5,835 nucleotides of DNA, from contig JAGQQT010000271.1 of the NCBI GenBank assembly GCA_020426065.1, positions 1 through 5,835 of the forward strand, in the 5' to 3' direction. The translations under genes were made by a program, and so were the position numbers. Under the pieces are notes generated by a model, which made no database searches, was not told where the DNA came from, and was given only the letters and a program-made list of their open reading frames with translations. Within the stretch, counting starts at the first letter, position 1; each line of letters opens with the position of its first letter. The DNA is from Planctomycetaceae bacterium (lineage in GTDB: Bacteria > Planctomycetota > Planctomycetia > Planctomycetales > Planctomycetaceae). This document shows positions 1-5,835 of the stretch, in pieces.

Positions 1-93
1 GCCGATCGCTGGTACGAGGGAGATCCAGCACTGGTAACAGCTTATTCACTGCTGGCACTGGCCCATTGTGATCCGACACCAGAACTTCCGTAA
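1..93 (+). CDS. C-terminal end of a probable prenyltransferase/squalene-oxidase-repeat protein (partial)
   Basis: Frame 1 is open from the first base to a TAA at 91-93, giving the last 30 residues of a gene that begins outside the window. The visible tail has a Trp-Tyr pair, then [16 protein letters not shown], then a short Pro-rich end. A Trp-containing turn followed by a 'TAxxLLAL' helix is typical of the alpha/alpha-toroid repeats of prenyltransferase/squalene-oxidase-like proteins, which planctomycetes carry in many copies, often secreted and of unknown role. A strong hairpin terminator starts about 20 bases after the stop, which supports this as a true gene end. Thirty residues are too few for a firm family call; another helical-repeat protein (for example TPR-like) is possible. 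The reading frame is fairly sure, the family is tentative. Confidence 0.55.
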   Translation, partial: ADRWYEGDPALVTAYSLLALAHCDPTPELP

Positions 94-115
94 GTGAGGA
101 CGGAAACCAGTCAAT

Positions 116-150
116 AAAAAACGCCAGGCAGAAACACCTGGCGTTTTTTT
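116..150. terminator. Bidirectional intrinsic terminator between converging genes
   Basis: A perfect 7-bp GC-rich stem, CGCCAGG (122-128) with CCTGGCG (137-143), encloses an 8-base loop. It is preceded by six A (116-121) and followed by seven T (144-150), so it has a U-tract when read from either strand. It lies between the plus-strand stop at 93 and the minus-strand glgP stop at 173, where one hairpin can end both transcripts. Confidence 0.9.
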
Positions 151-172
151 ATGTTTACTGACCAGTCAGGGG

Positions 173-2320
173 TCAGGGCATCAGTCGCATTTCTGCAGAC
201 AATCCACCCGCTGCCGGAATGTAGGCATTGGTCACATAATCCATCACCATGCGGTCGGCATTGAAACGCCAGCCGAGTGTTTTCACGGAGTGTTTCATGC
301 GACTGATCCAGTTCAGGGGCAGGTCATCATTATCCCGCTCGTAGTACAGCTTGATGATCTCGTTTTCCAGGACGTTCATCAGGCTTTCTGCGTCCCGCTT
401 GTCCTGGATATCGTTGTTGACATGAATATGGCCATCACCAATCGCGAAGCCGTTCATGCCATCGTAGGCTTCCGCCCACCAGCCATCGAGAACTGAAAAG
501 TTCAGTCCGCCGTTCAAAACGACTTTCTGACCGCTGGTTCCGGAAGCTTCGAGAGGACGTCGTGGATTGTTCAGCCAGACATCAACCCCCTGAACCAGAT
601 GCCGGGTGAAGTTGATGTCGTAGTCTTCCAGAAACGCGATCCGGTTCCGGAACTGTGATGTTTCGGAAAGCTTGACGATCTTCTGCAGAATCGATTTTCC
701 ATTTTCATCTGCCGGGTGCGATTTCCCGCAGAAGATGAACTGCACGGGTCGCTTGGCGTTGTTGGCCAGTTCGGCCAGTTTTTCCGCATCCTGCAGAATC
801 AGGTCGGCCCGTTTATAGGGAGCAAATCGACGGGCAAAACCAATCGTGAGGGCTTGTGGATCCATCAGTTCCGAAAGGCGGGCGATTTCTGCATCAGAGG
901 CGTTCTTGCGGGCGGCCTGCCTCATCAGGCGACTGCGGGTGTAAACAATCAGACGAGCTTTCAGCGCCTGGTGGGTTTCCCACAATTCCCCGGGAGTGAC
1001 CTGTTCAAAACCAGCCCAGTTTTCCGGTTCCCCGGTGTGCAGATACCACTCCGCCGGGAGAACGCGATCGTAAATGACCCTCATCTGAGTGGCGAGCCAG
1101 GAGTTGACGTGCACCCCGTTCGTAATGTGCCCAATCGGAATTTCATCTTCACTGCGCCAGGGCCACAGGCAGGCCCACATTTTCCGGGAAACGACTCCGT
1201 GCAGGTTGGACACGGCGTTGGAGCGGCGGGATGTTTTGAAGGCCAGAACCGTCATGCAGAACGATTCGTGATGATTCTGTGGATCGACCCGCCCCAGGGC
1301 CATCAGGCCATGATGATCCAGGCCAAGTGCATCTGCCATGGAACCGAGATGTTCATCCACCAGGCCTCCATCAAACCGGTCGTGTCCTGCGGCCACGGGA
1401 GTGTGCGTGGTGAAGACGCCAGAAGCTGCCGTTTCGCGGAGAGCATCATCAAACGACATGCCGTCCCTGACGATCCGCTGACGAATCACTTCCAGCCCGG
1501 CAAAGGCGGAGTGCCCTTCATTCATGTGAATCACGCGGGGATTGATTCCCAGGGCATCCAGCATGCGGACGCCACCGATCCCCAGGAGCAGTTCCTGTCG
1601 GATACGGGTCCGCTGATCTCCCCCGTAAAGGCGGGCAGTCAGCTTGCGGTTTTCCGGAGTGTTTTCCGGGATGTTGGCATCCAGCAGGAAGAGTCGAACC
1701 CGGCCGACCATGACACGCATCACGCGGGCATAAATTTTTTCATGGCGGGTTTCGACCGAAATGATGATGTCTTTGCCACTCGAATCCTTGAGTGTATGCA
1801 GTGGCATCGTGGCGGGGTCCACTTCCGTGTAGACTTCCTGCTGCCAGCCATCCTCGTCGATTGTCTGGGAGAAATAACCTTCATGATAGAACAGACCGAT
1901 GCCGACCAGCGGAACACCGAGATCAGACGCACTCTTGAGATGATCCCCGGCCAGCACGCCCAGACCACCAGAGTAGACTCGCAGTGATTCGTGCAGACCG
2001 AATTCGGCTGAGAAGTAGGCGACCGGACGGAAATTGAGCAGGCCGGCGTGGGTATCTCCCCAGGTTGAACGGGAGGCCAGGTATTCACGGAAGCGACGGT
2101 AAGCCCAGTTGATTTTGGAATGGAGCACTTCTTCCCGGACCCGCTTTTCCAGTTTTTCCGGAGTGTACTCCTTGAGCAGTTGCACGGGGTTCTGGCTGAG
2201 CTCTGCAAAGCGGATGGGATCGATGCGGCGGAAGATATCATCCAGTTCTGGCTGCCAGCTCCACCAGAGATTTCCGGCAATTTCAGTCAGCTTGGCGTGG
2301 GCAGTCGTTTCAATGGCCAT
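173..2320 (-). CDS. glgP: Alpha-glucan (glycogen) phosphorylase, short-form GT35
   Basis: Cytoplasmic PLP-dependent enzyme that releases glucose-1-phosphate from the non-reducing ends of glycogen or maltodextrins using phosphate. The 715-residue product matches the short bacterial/archaeal phosphorylase type rather than the longer MalP/animal type. Residues about 9-90 resemble the N-terminal DUF3417-like region ([10 protein letters not shown]). Conserved blocks follow in order: [21 protein letters not shown] (101-121, split by family as substrate/PLP site), HMNEGHSAF (265-273), [13 protein letters not shown] (304-316), TNGVHVNSW (400-408) and [10 protein letters not shown] (495-504). By alignment to rabbit phosphorylase, R498 and K503 should bind phosphate (R569/K574). 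In EASGTSGQK (591-599), E591 matches E672 and K599 is the PLP lysine (K680). [11 protein letters not shown] follows at 611-621. The start is M1 because AAGGA lies 8 bases upstream; the stop is TGA. The gene is intact, converges on the bidirectional terminator, and has no other glycogen gene beside it in this window, so it appears monocistronic here. The product is very secure; the exact preferred glucan is not shown. Confidence 0.97.
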   Translation of the reverse strand: MAIETTAHAKLTEIAGNLWWSWQPELDDIFRRIDPIRFAELSQNPVQLLKEYTPEKLEKRVREEVLHSKINWAYRRFREYLASRSTWGDTHAGLLNFRPVAYFSAEFGLHESLRVYSGGLGVLAGDHLKSASDLGVPLVGIGLFYHEGYFSQTIDEDGWQQEVYTEVDPATMPLHTLKDSSGKDIIISVETRHEKIYARVMRVMVGRVRLFLLDANIPENTPENRKLTARLYGGDQRTRIRQELLLGIGGVRMLDALGINPRVIHMNEGHSAFAGLEVIRQRIVRDGMSFDDALRETAASGVFTTHTPVAAGHDRFDGGLVDEHLGSMADALGLDHHGLMALGRVDPQNHHESFCMTVLAFKTSRRSNAVSNLHGVVSRKMWACLWPWRSEDEIPIGHITNGVHVNSWLATQMRVIYDRVLPAEWYLHTGEPENWAGFEQVTPGELWETHQALKARLIVYTRSRLMRQAARKNASDAEIARLSELMDPQALTIGFARRFAPYKRADLILQDAEKLAELANNAKRPVQFIFCGKSHPADENGKSILQKIVKLSETSQFRNRIAFLEDYDINFTRHLVQGVDVWLNNPRRPLEASGTSGQKVVLNGGLNFSVLDGWWAEAYDGMNGFAIGDGHIHVNNDIQDKRDAESLMNVLENEIIKLYYERDNDDLPLNWISRMKHSVKTLGWRFNADRMVMDYVTNAYIPAAGGLSAEMRLMP

Positions 2321-2328
2321 GGTTCGCG

Positions 2329-2333
2329 TCCTT
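2329..2333 (-). promoter_or_regulatory. Ribosome binding site of glgP
   Basis: Minus-strand AAGGA, 8 bases before the ATG at 2320-2318. This good Shine-Dalgarno match fixes the glgP start. It also lies inside an out-of-frame eight-codon mini-ORF that starts at 2336 and overlaps the glgP start. Confidence 0.75.
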
Positions 2334-2510
2334 CATGGTGCAGAGTGACGTCATTCGTTGAGTGGACGAAAAGAACTCATTACAGAAAGATAGTAACAAC
2401 CTGTTCTTGATGGTTGGAAAGAATCCTGAACGTTGGAAGCTTCTCCTCACCTCTGGTTAGAGTACGGTTTCTGCCAGACCTGAAAGATCCGGCTCACTAA
2501 CTCCGAGCGG

Positions 2511-2516
2511 ATTATA
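2511..2516 (-). promoter_or_regulatory. Possible -10 element of a glgP promoter
   Basis: The minus strand carries a perfect TATAAT here. No good TTGACA-like -35 is visible at 16-18 bases upstream; the nearest is TTCCGG at 2540-2535 with an 18-base spacer. If used, transcription would begin near 2504 and leave an untranslated leader of about 180 bases before glgP. The plus-strand reading of the same bases is ATTATAGA, which could equally serve the divergent gene. Low confidence because planctomycete promoters are poorly defined. Confidence 0.3.
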
Positions 2517-2579
2517 GACTGCTCACTGGTAGTACCGGAAGGTTATCTCCAAGCCCAAACCCCAAAGATTGTCACGTTC

Positions 2580-4721
2580 ATGGATTTCGATATGTTAGCG
2601 CATCAGGAGCCAGAGCACCCCTCCGCAAACGAATCCTTACTCGTTCTGACAGCGGCGGTGTTCCTGACAATGTGGTTCTGGCTCTCGTTGTGGCTGGGAG
2701 GAGGGTTGATTGGAGGAGACGTTTATTCCTACTACTTTCCCCAGAAAACGTACTACTCGGCCTGTCTGCAGGAAGGCCGCATTCCATTGTGGAACTCGCT
2801 GGTGGGGCACGGCTACCCTCTGCTGGCAGAGAGCCAGACGGGAGTCTTCTATCCGTTTTCTTTAATACTTTACCGATACCTGGATGCCAATACCGCGTAC
2901 AACGTGAACCATCTGCTGCACTACGTTCTTGCATTTCTGGGGGTCTATTTTGTGGCCCGAACTCTGGGGCAATCTTCTTGGGCGTCTGGTCTGGGAGCAC
3001 TCGGGTTTGTGTATGGGTGGTTTCCGGCCCGCTGCTGCCTGGAATGGGCGATTGTCACCGGCTGCTATCTCCCCTGGGCGTTTCTGTTCCTGCTCCGTTA
3101 CTTCCAGACGTTTCATTCCCTCTGGCTGCTGGGACTTTCTCTGTTACTTTTCCTGCAACTGCTGGCCGGGCATTTTCACCTGGCCTTTATCACGCACCTG
3201 GTCCTGATCTTCTGGATCTTGCGGGAAGGGGTTCTCCAATTCCGGAAGCGGAATACCTCATCCGATGCCCAAGTTGAATCTGCATCTTCCGATGAGATGC
3301 AGGCAGGAAGGAAATGGGCGTTGACCCGGATTGGTTTACCACTTGCTGCTGTGGCGTTCGCCTTTGGGTTGGCTGCTGTCCAGTTGTTGCCGACCTGGGA
3401 GTTGACCCGGCACAGCCAGCGTTCCGAAGGAGCCTCAACTCACTTTCGACCAGCTGAGGGGCACATTCCTCCGAGGTATCTGTCTCAACTGGTACTCCCC
3501 TGGTTGTGGTACACCGAGATGTCTGAACTGAATACCGAGCTGAATCGCCGGGGGATGCTCGATTACCCGGCTTCGACCAATCCCGTTGAAGCTCACCTTT
3601 ATATTGGGTTCGTCCCTGCGCTGCTGGCCCTGATTGGCATCTTGGTGTTAGTACGAAGTCGGGAGCAAACCAGCTCACACGATCGCTGGTTCCTTGTCAT
3701 GCTGCTGCTGTCTTTGTTGATGTCCACCGGGTGGCTGATGCCTCTGCTGGGAGATCTGCCCGGATTCCGCTTCTTCCGAGGCGTGGGACGATATGGGATT
3801 GTTGCGGCCTTCGCTCTTTCTCTGCTGGCGGGTCGAGGCTGGGATGCACTACTGGCAAGTCGATCGTCCTGGCAGACATCCCTCGCAGCCGTTGCTGTCG
3901 GCCTGATCACGCTGATTGACCTTTCGATTGTCAGTCAGCATGTCACCTATGCGTTCATGGTGGATCAAACTCCGATCACATTGAGAGATCAAAGCCCCGT
4001 GAAAGAACTCGTGACCCGGGAAACTTCTCTGCCTCGCCTGTTTGCCCCCGGAGCAAATTTGATCACCGTGACCGGAGTTGCCTCGACACCGGTTTATCTG
4101 GGGCTGGGACCAGCCGAATACTTTGATGAACAGTTGATGTACCCGAGCACCGAACCGACTGATGATCCGGTTCAGCGTTTTTCTGCTGAACAGATTCAAT
4201 GGTTGCAGAAAGCGGGGGTCACACACGTGCTGGGATTTGTTCCCCCAGATCCTGCTGTCGTGGAGCTGCAACTGATCTGGTCGGGAGTCGATCCCTTTCT
4301 GAACTCCGCCTGGGGCCGACAGGAGCCGTTGTTTGTGTCCAGATTGAATGGAACTCGCGGACGATTCGCTTTGGAATCTCCTGCACCCGATGATCAGATC
4401 CAGTGTCAGGCCTATTCCGATCAGGAAATCGTGCTGCAGGTTTCGACCGCCCAGGGCGGGCTATTGATCCTGACTGATTTATTTGATCCCGACTGGCAAC
4501 TCATGGTCGATTCCGGACCTGCAGAAATGCTCAGACAGGATGGAATGTATCGGGGTGTGCAGATTCCACCTGGTCAACATGAGGTCCGGTGGAGTTATGC
4601 TCCGTGGTCTTATCGGGCTGGCAAACTCGTCTCAGGTGTATTTTTTACAATCTGGCTCGGTCTTCTGGTGACCCTCCTGTTGTCGCGAAAACGCCACGAA
4701 AACCCTGTAAATAAAGGGTGA
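2580..4721 (+). CDS. YfhO-like polytopic membrane protein, probable GT-C-type glycosyltransferase
   Basis: A 713-residue integral membrane protein. After a short hydrophilic N-terminus comes a membrane segment at about 18-40. It is followed by the first outside loop GGDVYSYYFP (45-54) and LQEGRIPLWNS (63-73). An Asp in this loop (here D47) plus 'G-x-IPLWN' is the usual entry of YfhO/GT-C-like membrane glycosyltransferases, which use polyprenyl-phosphate sugars. Further hydrophobic segments lie near 108-128, 133-150, 157-175, 180-215, 250-270, 340-358, 368-390, 402-420 and 432-455. A probably extracytoplasmic region (about 455-680) ends with the YfhO-type signature: FDPDWQLMVDS (635-645), then YRGVQIPPGQHEVRWSY (657-673). 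A last helix (684-702) and a basic tail follow. Bacillus/Listeria YfhO proteins add sugars to cell-wall polymers; the substrate here is unknown. The start is uncertain: no clear ribosome binding site precedes M1, and M5 (2592) is an alternative. The gene is divergent from glgP and upstream of a CapD-like gene. YfhO-like is probable; the enzymatic role is inferred. Confidence 0.8.
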   Translation: MDFDMLAHQEPEHPSANESLLVLTAAVFLTMWFWLSLWLGGGLIGGDVYSYYFPQKTYYSACLQEGRIPLWNSLVGHGYPLLAESQTGVFYPFSLILYRYLDANTAYNVNHLLHYVLAFLGVYFVARTLGQSSWASGLGALGFVYGWFPARCCLEWAIVTGCYLPWAFLFLLRYFQTFHSLWLLGLSLLLFLQLLAGHFHLAFITHLVLIFWILREGVLQFRKRNTSSDAQVESASSDEMQAGRKWALTRIGLPLAAVAFAFGLAAVQLLPTWELTRHSQRSEGASTHFRPAEGHIPPRYLSQLVLPWLWYTEMSELNTELNRRGMLDYPASTNPVEAHLYIGFVPALLALIGILVLVRSREQTSSHDRWFLVMLLLSLLMSTGWLMPLLGDLPGFRFFRGVGRYGIVAAFALSLLAGRGWDALLASRSSWQTSLAAVAVGLITLIDLSIVSQHVTYAFMVDQTPITLRDQSPVKELVTRETSLPRLFAPGANLITVTGVASTPVYLGLGPAEYFDEQLMYPSTEPTDDPVQRFSAEQIQWLQKAGVTHVLGFVPPDPAVVELQLIWSGVDPFLNSAWGRQEPLFVSRLNGTRGRFALESPAPDDQIQCQAYSDQEIVLQVSTAQGGLLILTDLFDPDWQLMVDSGPAEMLRQDGMYRGVQIPPGQHEVRWSYAPWSYRAGKLVSGVFFTIWLGLLVTLLLSRKRHENPVNKG

Positions 4722-4736
4722 AATTGAATCGCTGCC

Positions 4737-4779
4737 GCAAGAGGCCATCTGGAGGAGCCTGGCCTCGCATCTGCTTTTT
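4737..4779 (+). terminator. Probable weak intrinsic terminator after the YfhO-like gene
   Basis: A perfect 7-bp stem, GAGGCCA (4741-4747) with TGGCCTC (4760-4766), can be extended by GC/GC if an AA bulge is allowed. The loop is 12 bases and a T5 run follows at 4775-4779. It begins about 20 bases after the stop at 4721, the usual place for a terminator. The 8-base gap between the stem and the T run is longer than ideal, so read-through is likely. An alternative pairing of GAGGAG (4752-4757) with CTCCTC (4783-4788) competes with this stem. Confidence 0.45.
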
Positions 4780-4800
4780 CACCTCCTCAGGTCGCATCTG
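4765..4800 (+). repeat. Short direct repeats TCGCATCTG
   Basis: TCGCATCTG occurs at 4765-4773 and again at 4792-4800, 27 bases apart. A third partial copy, CATCTGGA, is at 4746-4753 and matches CATCTGGA at 4795-4802. The copies flank or overlap the terminator-like hairpin and the possible promoter. The repeats are a fact of the sequence; a protein-binding role is only a guess, and chance is possible at this length. Confidence 0.4.
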
Positions 4801-4827
4801 GACGGGTTTGGGAAATCCGGATACAAC
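4799..4827 (+). promoter_or_regulatory. Possible sigma-70-type promoter for the CapD-like gene
   Basis: TGGACG (4799-4804) and TACAAC (4822-4827) each match four of six bases of the -35 and -10 consensus and have a 17-base spacer. It sits after the terminator-like hairpin and about 120 bases before the CapD-like start, where an independent promoter would be expected. The match is weak and could be chance. Confidence 0.25.
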
Positions 4828-4933
4828 TCGGACCGATTCGCGGGGGGCGAACAGTCTACTCGCGTGACACTATCTTCCTCTGGCTTTCCTGCCGGTAAAG
4901 ACTCTTCCTGACCCTGAGTTTATTTCCGTCTCC

Positions 4934-4937
4934 GGAG
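4934..4937 (+). promoter_or_regulatory. Ribosome binding site of the CapD-like gene
   Basis: GGAG, 8 bases before the ATG at 4946. No earlier in-frame ATG, GTG or TTG exists back to the in-frame TGA at 4865-4867, so this site and start agree. Confidence 0.65.
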
Positions 4938-4945
4938 CGCGTCCC

Positions 4946-5835
4946 ATGCGTCACCGTTTGGCAATTATCTTGCCAGTTTATATCGCAATCATTACGGCAT
5001 CGCTGTTTACAGCGTACTGCCTGCGTTTTGATTTTCGTATCAACGATGAGATCCGAAATCATTTTCTTTCCCTGCTGCCGATTCTGATTGTCAGTCGTCT
5101 GCTGGCCACCTTCGTTCTGGGTGAATGGAAACGATCCTATCGCCACGCATCGGTAACGGATGCCGTTTATACAACTGGTGTCTGCCTGCTTGTTTCCGGC
5201 CTGCTGCTGCTGGGGCATTACGTCATTCCCCCCACGACCTTGCTGATTCCACGCTCCGTGATTCTGATTGACCTGGTCCTGTGTGTCCTGTTCATGGTTG
5301 GCTTCCGGCTGGTTTGCCGCATGATCTGGAGTCGAGGCCTCCGTTCGGAACGCAAAGTCCAGACAGAACCCGCTCTCATTTTCGGAATTGATGAAAATGC
5401 GATCGGCATCTGGAAAATGGTGATGGCCAGCAATGGGCGTCTGGGAAAATACCGGATTGTGGGATTTGTGAATCCCGGCCCCGAACGACAGCACTCGCTC
5501 ATTGGTGGACAACCGGTTTATCCGCTCAACGACTGCTGGGAACAGTGCAGTGCGAAAGCTCAGCACATCCTGGTTCCGACAACCATTTCCGGTCGAGTGA
5601 CCCGGGAACTGTTTCATCGCTGCCAGCAGGCAGATATGAAGTTACATAAAATTCCGACTGTCGATGAAATCGTGCAGGGACGTTTCCGCCTGGCCGTTCG
5701 CGATCTCGATATTGACGATCTGCTGCGTCGGCCGCCGATGAAACTCGATCTTTCCAAGATCAGCCATACGATTCGCGGGAAGTCGGTTCTGGTTACTGGA
5801 GGAGCGGGAAGTATCGGCAGCGAGCTCTGCCGCCA
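4946..5835 (+). CDS. CapD/FlaA1/WbpM-type membrane nucleotide-sugar dehydratase/epimerase, N-terminal part (runs off the end)
   Basis: The frame is open from ATG 4946 to the window end, giving 296 residues plus two bases. Four hydrophobic helices are visible (about 5-25, 40-58, 75-93, 103-126). A cytoplasmic first nucleotide-binding-like domain follows (about 141-245), then the linker RDLDIDDLLRRPPMKLD (252-268), and then the start of the catalytic short-chain dehydrogenase/reductase domain with VLVTGGAGSIGSELCR (281-296). That contains the NAD(P)-binding TGxxGxxG at T284, G285, G288 and G291. This order is that of long WbpM/CapD/PglF-type enzymes, usually about 600 residues, which make UDP-4-keto-6-deoxy-GlcNAc for O-antigen, capsule or protein glycans. 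The catalytic residues lie beyond the window, so dehydratase versus epimerase cannot be decided. One oddity: the first domain reads ALIFGIDENAIGI (143-155), where relatives usually have a glycine-rich GxGxxG loop. The start has a good ribosome binding site. The family call is strong, the precise product is open. Confidence 0.9.
   Translation, partial: MRHRLAIILPVYIAIITASLFTAYCLRFDFRINDEIRNHFLSLLPILIVSRLLATFVLGEWKRSYRHASVTDAVYTTGVCLLVSGLLLLGHYVIPPTTLLIPRSVILIDLVLCVLFMVGFRLVCRMIWSRGLRSERKVQTEPALIFGIDENAIGIWKMVMASNGRLGKYRIVGFVNPGPERQHSLIGGQPVYPLNDCWEQCSAKAQHILVPTTISGRVTRELFHRCQQADMKLHKIPTVDEIVQGRFRLAVRDLDIDDLLRRPPMKLDLSKISHTIRGKSVLVTGGAGSIGSELCR

Larger units (their letters stand above)
2321..2579. 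other. Divergent intergenic region between glgP and the YfhO-like gene
   Basis: This 259-base gap separates two genes transcribed away from each other, so promoters for both should lie in it. Visible elements are the glgP ribosome binding site, a minus-strand TATAAT at 2516-2511, a perfect 8-bp palindrome TGACGTCA at 2346-2353 (26 bases upstream of the glgP start), a 9-base odd palindrome GGTAGTACC at 2528-2536, and two CTCACT copies at 2493 and 2522. No RNA gene, terminator or riboswitch-like fold is evident, and no small ORF with a convincing ribosome binding site. Confidence 0.5.

Noticed and set aside
165..178. Tandem GTCAGGG twice, overlapping the glgP stop codon
   Set aside because: Two 7-base copies only; no array, no link to a mobile element, and no effect on the reading frame.
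716..1987. Open frame of 423 codons on the plus strand, opposite glgP
   Set aside because: It lies wholly antisense to the conserved core of glgP. Its translation has no recognisable domain and odd low-hydrophobicity composition, and its length follows from the codon bias of glgP.
1720..2280. Open frame of 186 codons on the minus strand in another frame of glgP
   Set aside because: It overlaps the N-terminal conserved phosphorylase blocks in a shifted frame and shows no motifs; it is a shadow, not a frameshifted piece, because glgP itself is unbroken.
2672..3277. Open frame of 201 codons overlapping the YfhO-like gene on the same strand
   Set aside because: Out-of-frame shadow; the main frame carries the membrane segments and YfhO signatures throughout.
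4837..4851. Small hairpin TTCGC / GCGAA with a G-rich loop
   Set aside because: Only five base pairs, no T tract, and not placed to end or start anything specific; probably chance.
4856..5617. Open frame of 253 codons on the minus strand, opposite the CapD-like gene
   Set aside because: Its translation is Gln/Asn/Arg-rich with no known motif, and the opposite strand encodes a clear family member with a ribosome binding site and membrane helices.
1..5835. Mobile elements, CRISPR arrays, toxin-antitoxin pairs, tRNA or rRNA genes
   Set aside because: No transposase-like frame, no long inverted or regularly spaced repeats, and no structural RNA signature was seen on either strand.

Overview
The window looks like ordinary bacterial chromosome with moderate to slightly high GC by eye and dense coding. 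The gene set is a short-form alpha-glucan phosphorylase, a YfhO-like membrane protein, a membrane-anchored CapD/FlaA1-type nucleotide-sugar enzyme, and a tail resembling prenyltransferase/squalene-oxidase repeats. I would guess Planctomycetota (a Gimesia/Rubinisphaera-like organism). That is an inference from gene style and combination, not from a marker gene.

Layout: (1) Bases 1-93 are the last 30 codons of a plus-strand gene whose end resembles an alpha/alpha-toroid (prenyltransferase/squalene-oxidase) repeat. (2) Bases 116-150 hold a strong symmetric hairpin with A and T tracts, a bidirectional terminator between two converging genes. (3) Bases 173-2320, minus strand, are a complete glgP with its active-site and cofactor motifs intact. 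(4) Bases 2321-2579 are a divergent intergenic region carrying the glgP ribosome binding site, a perfect TATAAT on the glgP strand, and an 8-bp palindrome. (5) Bases 2580-4721, plus strand, are a complete polytopic membrane protein with YfhO / GT-C-like N-terminal and C-terminal signatures. (6) Bases 4722-4945 are a gap with a likely weak terminator, short direct repeats and a possible promoter. (7) Bases 4946-5835, plus strand, are the first 296 codons of a CapD/FlaA1/WbpM-type UDP-sugar dehydratase/epimerase, cut by the window edge just after the TGxxGxxG motif of its catalytic domain.

How the genes relate: glgP mobilises storage glycogen to glucose-1-phosphate in the cytoplasm and faces away from the other two. 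The YfhO-like protein and the CapD-like enzyme run the same way and both fit envelope polysaccharide or glycan decoration. They are separated by about 220 bp with terminator-like and promoter-like sequence, so they are probably neighbours in function rather than a tight operon. I found no mobile element, CRISPR array, tRNA or rRNA, and no convincing undescribed system. The points worth a second look are modest: a degenerate first Rossmann motif in the CapD-like protein, the structured gap before it, and the glgP leader.
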